The position numbers and the translations under genes are program-made. A stretch of DNA of 12,663 bases, from NCBI GenBank assembly GCA_030637065.1, contig DAOVVQ010000087.1, positions 1-12,663 of the forward strand, in the 5' to 3' direction. The notes under the pieces are model-generated. The model made no database searches, was not told where the DNA came from, and worked only from the letters and a program-made list of their open reading frames with translations. Shown piece after piece: positions 6,775-12,663 of the stretch. Each line of letters begins with the position of its first letter. Position 1 is the first letter of the stretch. The stretch is from Planctomycetota bacterium. Its GTDB lineage: Bacteria; Planctomycetota; Phycisphaerae; Sedimentisphaerales; Anaerohalosphaeraceae.

Positions 6775-8169
6775 ATGACCGCAGATCGTCCCAAAAACAG
6801 CAGCGCCCGCTGGGTCGCACTTTCCGTGCTCAACAAATTCGATACGGCCCGGCACGATGCCCGGACGCTCCTTCACGAAATGATCGACCGGACGGACCGC
6901 AAGGCTCAGGCTACGGACCTGGTTTACGGCGTGATCAGGAATATGCCCGTTCTTGATATGGTAATCGCACAGGCTGGCAAGACTTCGTCAGAGCGGATCG
7001 AGCGAAAACTCCTTAACATTCTGCGCATCGGGGCGTATGAGCTGGTTTTTTCGCCCCAAACCGCTGGGTATGCGATCGTAAATGAGGCGGCGAATTTAGC
7101 CAGCAGCGTCGGCGGCCGCAAGCAGGCTGGTTTCGTAAACGCCGTGCTGCGAAACCTCGTTCGCAGCATTGACCAAAGAAAAACCGATCTGGCTGGGGCC
7201 GATGTGCGAAGGATCATTCCTCAATCGCCGAAAACGGGGTGTCTTTTCACCGATAAGGTTTTACCTGACCCGAAAAGCGAGCCGGTAAGATACTTGGCGG
7301 AGGCGTTTTCGCTGCCGGGATGGCTGATCGAGGGTTGGATAGGCGAATTCGGGTTTGCCGGGGCCGGTGAGATATGCCTTGCGAGCAATCGGCGGCCCGG
7401 CGTTTTCGTTCGGGCCAATACGCTCAAGACGTCGCCGGAGCAGCTTGCCGAAAGATTCGCCGCTGACGGGGTCGAATTTCAACGGTTCGGCGGGATCGAA
7501 GCGATAAAGGTCAGGCCCAGCGGGTCGATATCAGCCCTTGGCGGCTTCAAGGAAGGTCTTTTCAGCGTTCAGGACCCGACAGCCGGCTGGGCGGTGCGGC
7601 TTTTTGAGCCGATCGCTGGGGCGTGCATCGTTGATCTGTGCGCGGCGCCGGGCGGCAAAACGATACAGTTGGCCCAGGCGATGGCCGACAGCGGCAGGAT
7701 AATTGCGACGGACATCGATTCGCAGCGTCTAAGGCTGGTCCGGGAGAACTGTCAACGTCTCGGCGTAACAATGGTTAAGACCGTTGAATATGAAGATTTA
7801 GGTTCCGAATTGTCGAAGTGTGGGCCTGTTGACGGCGTTTTATTAGACGTTCCCTGCTCGAACAGCGGCGTTCTTGCGCGGCGGCCCGAGGTGCGGCTTA
7901 GAATAACGCCCGGTGCGGTAAAATCGCTTGCTGCCGTGCAATCCGGGCTCCTCAAAGAGGCATCCGCTATGGTCAGGGCCGGCGGGAAGTTGTGCTACAG
8001 TACGTGCAGTATTTTGAGGGACGAAAATGCGGAAATAGTCGCGAAATTCCTTGCGGACGATCCGGATTTCAACCTCGAATGCGAGAAAACCGTCCTGCCG
8101 TCCGTTGGCGGTGAAGATGCCGCCGATTTTGACGGCGGATACGCTGCTGTGATGGTGAAAAAGAGTTAA
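6775..8169 (+). CDS. rsmB: 16S rRNA (cytosine-967-C5) methyltransferase RsmB, 464 aa
   Basis: RsmB (Sun/Fmu) uses SAM to methylate C967 of 16S rRNA. Residues about 10-135 form the NusB-like RNA-binding domain (ARWVALSVLNKFD ... ELVFSPQTAGYAIVNEAANLA ... GFVNAVLRNL). The Rossmann methyltransferase domain follows, with SAM-binding DLCAAPGGKT (287-296), acidic residues D313 and D315, and LLDVPCSNSGVLARRPEVR (356-374). C361 of the PC motif and C411 of YSTCSI are the two cysteines used by RNA m5C methyltransferases. The usual PCSGLG reads PCSNSG here. The segment at 133-170 between the two domains is poorly conserved and may be lineage-specific. The gene follows fmt without spacer, as in the conserved def-fmt-rsmB cluster, and is the last gene before the candidate origin. 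Confidence 0.94.
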   Translation: MTADRPKNSSARWVALSVLNKFDTARHDARTLLHEMIDRTDRKAQATDLVYGVIRNMPVLDMVIAQAGKTSSERIERKLLNILRIGAYELVFSPQTAGYAIVNEAANLASSVGGRKQAGFVNAVLRNLVRSIDQRKTDLAGADVRRIIPQSPKTGCLFTDKVLPDPKSEPVRYLAEAFSLPGWLIEGWIGEFGFAGAGEICLASNRRPGVFVRANTLKTSPEQLAERFAADGVEFQRFGGIEAIKVRPSGSISALGGFKEGLFSVQDPTAGWAVRLFEPIAGACIVDLCAAPGGKTIQLAQAMADSGRIIATDIDSQRLRLVRENCQRLGVTMVKTVEYEDLGSELSKCGPVDGVLLDVPCSNSGVLARRPEVRLRITPGAVKSLAAVQSGLLKEASAMVRAGGKLCYSTCSILRDENAEIVAKFLADDPDFNLECEKTVLPSVGGEDAADFDGGYAAVMVKKS

Positions 8170-8437
8170 ATTCGCGGCGATTCAAAAGGTAATTAGAAAC
8201 GCAATCCACAGGTTTTCCACAAAACCCATTTACGTTGTGGGTATCTTGTTCAAAATAAATTTTTTTCGCGCGCAAACACTTTGTATTGCTAAGTCTCTAC
8301 GGTGTGGAAAAGAATTTCGCTAAAAGGCCATTGCATTGATCGTCTCTGGCCAATATTATTTGTGAAAAGGTAATTGATGTGAGGAGTATGATGAATTTTG
8401 TACTGTGATTTGCCTTTGAGCTAAGAGCGGGAGATTC
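8170..8437. other. oriC: Candidate chromosomal origin (oriC) upstream of dnaA
   Basis: This 268-bp gap holds several DnaA-box-like 9-mers. TTTTCCACA at 8213-8221 differs by one base from the E. coli box TTATCCACA, and a perfect inverted copy lies at 8303-8311. Weaker two-mismatch candidates are CAATCCACA at 8202-8210 and, on the minus strand, ATACCCACA at 8244-8236. Between the two best boxes is an uninterrupted A/T run (8252-8266) that could serve as an unwinding element. Bacterial origins often lie directly beside dnaA and contain this combination. Against it: the cluster is small, and the upstream lptB-rsmB block would be transcribed toward the origin. The boxes could instead only autoregulate dnaA. 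Confidence 0.55.
8331..8359 (+). promoter_or_regulatory. Possible dnaA promoter
   Basis: TTGCAT (8331-8336) and TATTAT (8354-8359) are spaced by 17 bp. The -10 matches 5 of 6 positions and the -35 only 3 of 6. Transcription would start near 8366, about 72 nt before dnaA. A DnaA-box-like 9-mer (8303-8311) lies 20 bp upstream of the -35, which would suit autoregulation by DnaA. This rests on pattern matching only. Confidence 0.35.
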
Positions 8438-9853
8438 ATGATGCAGAGCACGTTCACGGATGAGATTGGTGCCATTGACCAGGCGATTGCCGATAGGGTT
8501 GGGCAGCAGAAGCACCGGGTTTGGTTTAAAAATTCGACGAGGCTGACGATTGCCGACACCTATCTTAAGGTGGGGGTTCCCAACCATTTTATAGGCAGTT
8601 GGATCGAGAATCATTTTCTCGACGATATCTCCCTTGCGGTTCGCAGCGTTACCGGCAGCGATAAGAAGATAGCCTTTGCTATCGAGCCGGACCTTGCGGG
8701 CAGGCAAAAGCGGCCTCAGCTTGATTCGCAGGCCGATTTGGTGCAGCGGGCTCATAATAAGACGACCCGCAGCCGAATGAAACCAGGTACCTACCAGCGG
8801 CGACAGACTCTTCTTAAGATGAGTCTCGACAGTTTCGTCGTCGGTCCGAGAAACCAACTGGCCTATAACGCGGCCATGTCGGTTGTTGGCGAAGAAAAGA
8901 GTCCTTTTAATCCGCTGTTTTTTCACGGAGGATATGGGATCGGCAAGACACATTTGTTGCAAGGGATCTGCAACGAGGTGGCTAAGACCCGGCCCCAGGC
9001 CAAGTGGCTCTATGTCTCGGCGGAGGATTTCGTCAACCAATATGTGCTGGCCTTGAAGACCCGAAAGCTGGATGCTTTCCGGAGGAGATTCCGGCAAATG
9101 GATTTGCTGGCGATCGACGATATACACTTCCTGGCCAGCAAAAAAGCAATGCAGGAGGAATTTCTGCATACATTTAATACTATAGATCTGGCGGGCAAGC
9201 AGGTGGTGCTTGTCTCGGACGCTCATCCGAAGATGATCGGTAAGCTCTGCGAGCGGCTGGTCAACAGATTTGTTTCGGGTATGGTCGTCAAGATCGAGGC
9301 GCCGGACTTCAAGACGCGGTGCAGGATATGTGCCCAGCGGGCCATGGCCATGAAGAAGCAGATTCCCGATACGGTCATCGCCTACATCGCCGAGAACATG
9401 AACAGCAACGTGCGGGAGCTTGAAGGGGCTCTGCTAAAGCTCATCGCCTTTGCGGCGCTTACGAAGGAAAAGATCACGCCTGCAATGGCGCGGAGGGTAT
9501 TAGCCGAGCACATCTCGCGGACCGATCCGATCGTGCATACCTCCGACATCGAATCGGCGGTTACGACGTTTTTCGGAGTAACGACCGCGGATATTCATTC
9601 CTCGCGGAGGGACCGGACAACGAGTACCGCCCGTTCGTTCAGTATGTTCCTGGCCAGGCGCTATACCAAGATGAGCTATCCCGAGATCGGCAGGGTCATC
9701 GGCGGCAAGAACCATGCTACCGTTATACTCGCCTGCCGAAAGGTCAAAGACCTCGTCGAGCGAAACGCCGAGGTCAAGTGGATCGGACCCAACGGAAACA
9801 GAATCGCACGGGCCAAAGACATAATGGACCAACTCATATCAAGCCTCTCATAA
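8438..9853 (+). CDS. dnaA: Chromosomal replication initiator protein DnaA, 471 aa
   Basis: DnaA binds 9-bp boxes at oriC, forms an ATP-dependent filament and opens the duplex. All four domains can be placed: domain I (about 1-85, including WF at 29-30 and FIGSWIENHF at 51-60), a short basic linker (86-120), the AAA+ domain III (about 121-355) and DNA-binding domain IV (about 365-471). The AAA+ motifs are Walker A GGYGIGKTH (164-172), Walker B LLAIDD (223-228), the arginine-finger candidate R277 in LVNRF, and sensor II R326 in NVRELEGAL. The domain IV signature reads GGKNHATVILACRKV (422-436) rather than the E. coli GGRDHTTVLHACRKI. GGGAG (8429-8433) lies 4 bp before ATG 8438 and 7 bp before ATG 8441, so the second Met may be the true start. 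No dnaN follows; the next gene is convergent. Confidence 0.96.
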   Translation: MMQSTFTDEIGAIDQAIADRVGQQKHRVWFKNSTRLTIADTYLKVGVPNHFIGSWIENHFLDDISLAVRSVTGSDKKIAFAIEPDLAGRQKRPQLDSQADLVQRAHNKTTRSRMKPGTYQRRQTLLKMSLDSFVVGPRNQLAYNAAMSVVGEEKSPFNPLFFHGGYGIGKTHLLQGICNEVAKTRPQAKWLYVSAEDFVNQYVLALKTRKLDAFRRRFRQMDLLAIDDIHFLASKKAMQEEFLHTFNTIDLAGKQVVLVSDAHPKMIGKLCERLVNRFVSGMVVKIEAPDFKTRCRICAQRAMAMKKQIPDTVIAYIAENMNSNVRELEGALLKLIAFAALTKEKITPAMARRVLAEHISRTDPIVHTSDIESAVTTFFGVTTADIHSSRRDRTTSTARSFSMFLARRYTKMSYPEIGRVIGGKNHATVILACRKVKDLVERNAEVKWIGPNGNRIARAKDIMDQLISSLS

Positions 9854-9920
9854 ACGGGCTGACGGGGGTTGCGGGTCAACGGGGCGAAAACCGGCGGCGA
9901 GCCAGGGGGCTCAAGAGTTG

Positions 9921-10020
9921 CGGATGGGCCACACACGGGCGCGTAGCATGGGTAACTTTGTTACCCATGCTGCACGGATGGCCTTACGGAACCGCATGGG
10001 TAACTTGTTACCCATCCTAC
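9921..10020. repeat. Two related short palindromes, repeated about 50 bp apart
   Basis: Copy 1 (9945-9971) has perfect 12-bp arms, AGCATGGGTAAC and its complement, around a TTT loop. Copy 2 (9996-10015) has 9-bp arms, ATGGGTAAC and GTTACCCAT, around TT; the same GCATGGGTAAC left arm starts at 9994. Each is preceded by a CGGATGG element (9921 and 9975), so the unit appears to be a degenerate tandem repeat of about 50 bp. It lies in the 209-bp gap between convergent dnaA and the LysE-type gene. No T run follows on either strand, so an intrinsic terminator is not clear, though the hairpins could block read-through from both sides. A REP-like dispersed palindrome is the other reading. Apart from these I see nothing in 9854-10062. 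Confidence 0.7.
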
Positions 10021-10062
10021 GGGGATTGCGGGTTTGCCTTTTTGTCATAACTGCGATGCGTA

Positions 10063-10698
10063 TTACCACCAGATCAGGAAGGCTGTGAGTGCGGCTGCGT
10101 CGTGTATGAATTTTACTCCGAAGACGATCAGTGCGGCGGCGCAAAAGGCGAGGATGAACATTCTGTTTTTTCGTCCGATCAGCGCCGAGCCTTTGAAGCT
10201 CGCCGTCGACAGCAGGCTTAGCCAGACCAGGTCGCACAGCCAGTGGACCAGGGCGAAGAGTACGAAGGCGATAATGCCTAATTTGCGGGCCTGGAGAGCG
10301 AGATTGAGCCCCACGCTTGCCCACCAGAGCAGAAAGTACGGATTGGTTGCCGAGAGGATAAGGCCGGTAACAACGGCCCCAGCGGCGGAGGTCCTTTCCG
10401 GCTCGCGGTCGGTTTTGTTCATCTGGCGGAGCATTTCGGCCCCCATCCAGACCAGGAACGAACCGCCGATGAGGCCAACGGTGATCCTGAAGGTCATCGC
10501 CTCGAACAGCGCAGACAACCCGAACATGATCAAGAATATCAGCGGGATCTCGATAATGCCGTGGCCGATCGCGATAAGTGCGCCGGCGTTCTTCGAGCGG
10601 CTGCCGTGGGCGATCGCCGCAGCCGTAACAGAGCCCGGCGCCATCACGCCAGACAGCGATATAACCACCGCACCCGCCAAAAAAGCCAAAAGTTCCAA
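10063..10698 (-). CDS. LysE/RhtB-family exporter, 211 aa
   Basis: A small integral inner-membrane protein with about six hydrophobic segments (roughly 4-28, 38-62, 70-90, 105-127, 140-165 and 178-200). The N-terminal SGVMAPGSVTAAAIAHGSRSK (16-36) and GALIAIGHGIIEIPL (39-53) match the conserved start of LysE-type translocators, and SATNPYFLLWW (116-126) matches the family's second conserved segment. Characterised members export amino acids such as lysine, threonine or homoserine; the substrate here cannot be told. The start is a TTG at 10698, chosen because AGGAG (10711-10707) lies 8 bp upstream and no in-frame ATG is better placed. It starts 44 bp after the prepilin-like gene ends on the same strand, so read-through is possible. 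It faces dnaA convergently. Confidence 0.85.
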   Translation of the reverse strand: MELLAFLAGAVVISLSGVMAPGSVTAAAIAHGSRSKNAGALIAIGHGIIEIPLIFLIMFGLSALFEAMTFRITVGLIGGSFLVWMGAEMLRQMNKTDREPERTSAAGAVVTGLILSATNPYFLLWWASVGLNLALQARKLGIIAFVLFALVHWLCDLVWLSLLSTASFKGSALIGRKNRMFILAFCAAALIVFGVKFIHDAAALTAFLIWW

Positions 10699-10742
10699 AT
10701 CAATCGCTCCTGCTGTTACGATAATACCAGGCTGTTAATTTC

Positions 10743-11654
10743 CTATAACGCGAGAAAAGAATCTTCCTCGCTCTTCGAGTCATTCTGCTCGTCCCGGGCA
10801 GTGGGATTTACCCCGCCCTGAATATCCTGCGCAGTCGGCTCTTCGTCAGTAGACCAATAGGTATAGATATTATCCTGGTTGATCCCAACGTTGGGTTGTC
10901 TGACATATTCGTTGTGCCCATCTGCGAAGGCAACATTTTGGCCTTCTTGCGTTCCCTCCATCGTGCGGTATCCCCAAAATAGCTTTTCAATTAAGATGGG
11001 GTGATTTACCGTGTTGCCCAGATCGAAAGTGCCGGGATCGTTGACGGTAATGATCTGTGGGGCGTTTTTGCCGATGGTTGGCGACAGGATATTTCCGTCC
11101 CGGAACCAGGGATTCATGTCAGAAGCAATTGCAAACAATGCCGAATGGTTGGCGTTGGCGGTAAATTTACTGTAAGGATTCTGCATGGAGTAGCTGACGT
11201 GTTTGTATGGGTCGGGACCGAAGTCCCAGAGGTTTACGAAGTCTTCGGCTGTGGAGTTGTTCTTGCCAAACGGTATCTGGGTTGACTGAGGGCAGGCAAA
11301 CTGTTTTGGGTTGGTATCCATATATTTGACAAGAAGATACCACGAGGCGGTGATGCTTCTGGGGGCGAATTCCTGTGCACCGCCTGGTGAAAAATCAGGC
11401 TTGTCCATGTCGTAGCTAAAACCCAATGTCTTTGACCATGGTCCCTTGCCGGGTAGTTGCGGATATCGGTCGTCGAAGTCCTTGGCATAAACCATCATGG
11501 CGGTGCCGAGACCCTTGAGCTGGGTTCCGCAGAAAACGCGGGGGTGCATTCTGACGATGGGGCACTGAAGCAGTATGAATGTAGCAATGATCAACACGAT
11601 CGAAGCAATTATTACGACTACCTCTAATTTGGTTAAGGCCTTTTGATTTCGCAT
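10743..11654 (-). CDS. Prepilin-like secreted protein of the planctomycete H-X9-DG type, 303 aa
   Basis: The N-terminus RNQKA-LTKLEVVVIIASIVLI looks like a class III (type IV pilin/pseudopilin) signal: a short basic leader, a probable cut after A6, glutamate at mature position 5 (E11) and a long hydrophobic helix (about 12-30). The remainder is an extracytoplasmic domain with CGTQLKGLGTAMMVYAKDFDDRYP (42-65), close to the pattern of planctomycete DUF1559-like and H-X9-DG proteins, and it contains GQNVAFADGHNEYV. The histidine ten residues before that DG is a threonine here. The last 40 residues are acidic and polar (PTAQD...NDSKSEEDSFLAL). ATG 11654 has AGGA upstream in AAAGGACAAAGG. It begins 39 bp after the phosphoesterase gene. 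Such proteins are numerous in planctomycetes and their roles are mostly unknown; a true pilus role is not shown. Confidence 0.82.
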   Translation of the reverse strand: MRNQKALTKLEVVVIIASIVLIIATFILLQCPIVRMHPRVFCGTQLKGLGTAMMVYAKDFDDRYPQLPGKGPWSKTLGFSYDMDKPDFSPGGAQEFAPRSITASWYLLVKYMDTNPKQFACPQSTQIPFGKNNSTAEDFVNLWDFGPDPYKHVSYSMQNPYSKFTANANHSALFAIASDMNPWFRDGNILSPTIGKNAPQIITVNDPGTFDLGNTVNHPILIEKLFWGYRTMEGTQEGQNVAFADGHNEYVRQPNVGINQDNIYTYWSTDEEPTAQDIQGGVNPTARDEQNDSKSEEDSFLAL

Positions 11655-11705
11655 CCTTTGTCCTTTCGGACTATGGCGTTCTTTGGTCCTTTGTCATTTC
11701 TTCGG
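11654..11705. repeat. Imperfect 33-bp-spaced direct repeat around the phosphoesterase stop and prepilin ribosome site
   Basis: TCCTTTGTCCTTTCGG (11654-11669) recurs as TCCTTTGTCATTTCTTCGG (11687-11705), with starts 33 bp apart. On the minus strand each copy carries GACAAAGGA. One copy supplies the prepilin-like gene's ribosome site and the other contains the phosphoesterase TGA stop. A small tandem duplication is the simplest reading. Confidence 0.45.
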
Positions 11706-12663
11706 GTTGATCGGTATTGTCAGGCTTCCGTTTGCCTGTGGGGTTTGGTAGATGCAGTGTACGCTCAGGGGCGGTTGGAAGCCGTGTTTTTTTTCTATTT
11801 TGATATCCGTCAGGGGCGTTGCGGTTAGCTTTGCGGTTGTCAATTCCGCTCCGGGGCTGACGGTTATCGATTGCGTCGGGCCGATGGACCATGCCTTTTT
11901 GTCGGCCTGGAGTCTGAAGGTTGCTCTCAGGGCATGTGGCAGGTTCAGGTTGGATATTTTGCAGGTGATCTGCATGGGTTTACCCTTTTGGGCTTTGGCG
12001 TCGGCGGCTGCGGTCAGCGACTGCGACACGGTGTGGTAAAGCTGGGCGACATTGAGCGGTGTTGCCCCTCTTACGTAGTTTCCGTGGACCTTGCCCTCGG
12101 TCTTTATCATCTCGACGCTGTCGAAGGTTTTTCCGCTGGCGTCGATAGCGCTCATTATGATCTTGGTGTCGTCGACCTCGAACAGGCAGAAGTGGTTGCG
12201 GTTGTCGGCCTTTGCCAGCAGAAAATTCGGCGTAGCACCGTATGAAGGCGCCCCGGCCCCGCCCGATGTAATGTAGGTAACGGCACTGTGCGTGCTGGCG
12301 TCGGTCGGCTGGATGATCGTGAAGCGTTCGTAGATGTGCGAGTGGCCGGTGATGACGAAATCGGCCCCGGCGAATGCGATCCCCTCGAGCGCGTTGGGAT
12401 ATTCCCAGGCTGAGACGTGCCCGCCGATATTCAGGGGCGGTATGTGCATGGAGACAAACTTCCATTGTTTATCGCTTGCCTTGAGGTTCGTGGTGAGGTT
12501 TTTCAGTTGCTCGTCTTCGGCGGCGGAGTAGTTGTCCGCGCAATAGTAATGCAGGTTGCCGTAGTCGAAGGAGTAGTTCGTTTGCAGGCCCGGCGGCATG
12601 AAGAGTTTTTCGAAATGCCCATTGCCCATGTCGTGGTTGCCCTTGGCGGCGTAGATCGGGGTC
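11694..12663 (-). CDS. Purple-acid-phosphatase-like metallophosphoesterase, C-terminal part, start outside the window
   Basis: The frame is open to the right edge. Upstream of the first internal Met it reads TPIYAAKGNHD, so the GNHD metal motif (12660-12630) belongs to the protein and the internal ATG at 12629 is not the start. Counting from that Met, further motifs are VSMHIPPLN (59-67) and ITGHSHIYERF (93-103); the GHxHxYER form is typical of purple acid phosphatase-like enzymes. YITSGGAGAP (119-128) is the usual strand after it. The DxH and GD motifs must lie beyond the window. Residues about 185-311 form a predicted beta-rich tail that I cannot assign; it could be an Ig-like or fibronectin-like accessory domain. 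The enzyme is probably extracytoplasmic, as most of this group are, but its signal peptide is not visible. It ends 39 bp before the prepilin-like gene, suggesting an operon. Confidence 0.85.
   Translation of the reverse strand, partial: TPIYAAKGNHDMGNGHFEKLFMPPGLQTNYSFDYGNLHYYCADNYSAAEDEQLKNLTTNLKASDKQWKFVSMHIPPLNIGGHVSAWEYPNALEGIAFAGADFVITGHSHIYERFTIIQPTDASTHSAVTYITSGGAGAPSYGATPNFLLAKADNRNHFCLFEVDDTKIIMSAIDASGKTFDSVEMIKTEGKVHGNYVRGATPLNVAQLYHTVSQSLTAAADAKAQKGKPMQITCKISNLNLPHALRATFRLQADKKAWSIGPTQSITVSPGAELTTAKLTATPLTDIKIEKKHGFQPPLSVHCIYQTPQANGSLTIPINPKK

Noticed and set aside
8115..8137. CCGCCG/CGGCGG inverted repeat near the rsmB 3' end
   Set aside because: It is coding sequence (DAADFDGGYA) with no T run after it and is expected by chance in GC-rich codons.
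8297..9226. Long minus-strand open frame (309 codons) opposite dnaA
   Set aside because: It is antisense to the well-supported AAA+ domain of DnaA, has no motif I recognise, and runs into the origin-like gap.
9921..10020. Possible CRISPR remnant from two similar palindromic units
   Set aside because: Only two degenerate units with short perfect palindromes and no cas genes; the structure fits REP-like hairpins better.
10750..10771. Hairpin GCGAG...CTCGC at the end of the prepilin-like gene as a terminator
   Set aside because: The stem lies inside the last codons, includes wobble pairs, and no T run follows on the minus strand.
12627..12629. ATG as the start of the right-edge phosphoesterase
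   Set aside because: The open frame continues upstream with TPIYAAKGNHD, a conserved metal-binding motif, so the real start is beyond the window.
1..12663. A hidden new defence or mobile system
   Set aside because: Nearly all coding space is explained by core genes; no transposase, integrase, toxin-antitoxin pair, reverse transcriptase or CRISPR-like array was found.

Overview
The window looks like a chromosomal core region of a Gram-negative bacterium, most likely a planctomycete of the Phycisphaerae/Sedimentisphaerales type. This is inferred from three things: a prepilin-like protein of the 'H-X9-DG' type, which planctomycetes carry in many copies; a YidC with a large periplasmic domain plus an LptB, which imply an outer membrane; and the style of the DnaA and RsmB sequences. 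No database search was possible, so the taxon is provisional.

Layout. From about 1 to 4226 everything is on the minus strand. In transcription order it runs: a stand-alone GcvT-fold protein, a calcineurin-like phosphoesterase, the membrane insertase YidC, and the start of MnmE (tRNA-modifying GTPase), which runs off the left edge. A 213-bp divergent gap with a very good extended -10 promoter separates this from a plus-strand block: lptB (LPS export ATPase), possibly a 21-codon linking ORF, def, fmt and rsmB. Def and Fmt act at opposite ends of the N-formyl-methionine cycle, fmt and rsmB abut with no spacer, and def-fmt-rsmB is a widely conserved cluster. A 268-bp gap follows with DnaA-box-like 9-mers and an AT-only run; it precedes dnaA and is my candidate for oriC. 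Downstream of dnaA are two related short palindromes, then a minus-strand group: a truncated phosphoesterase entering from the right edge, a prepilin-like protein, and a LysE-family exporter.

Together the genes cover replication initiation (dnaA, candidate origin), membrane protein insertion and outer-membrane biogenesis (yidC, lptB), and translation start and RNA modification (def, fmt, rsmB, mnmE). yidC-mnmE and dnaA are commonly origin neighbours, but dnaN, rpmH and rnpA are not seen beside them here, so the usual order has been rearranged.

No CRISPR array, transposase, rRNA or tRNA was found, and no gene-free stretch exceeds 300 bp. I see no convincing new multi-gene system. The most useful leads are the candidate origin, the twin palindromes after dnaA, and the GcvT-like protein that seems to lack its catalytic aspartate.
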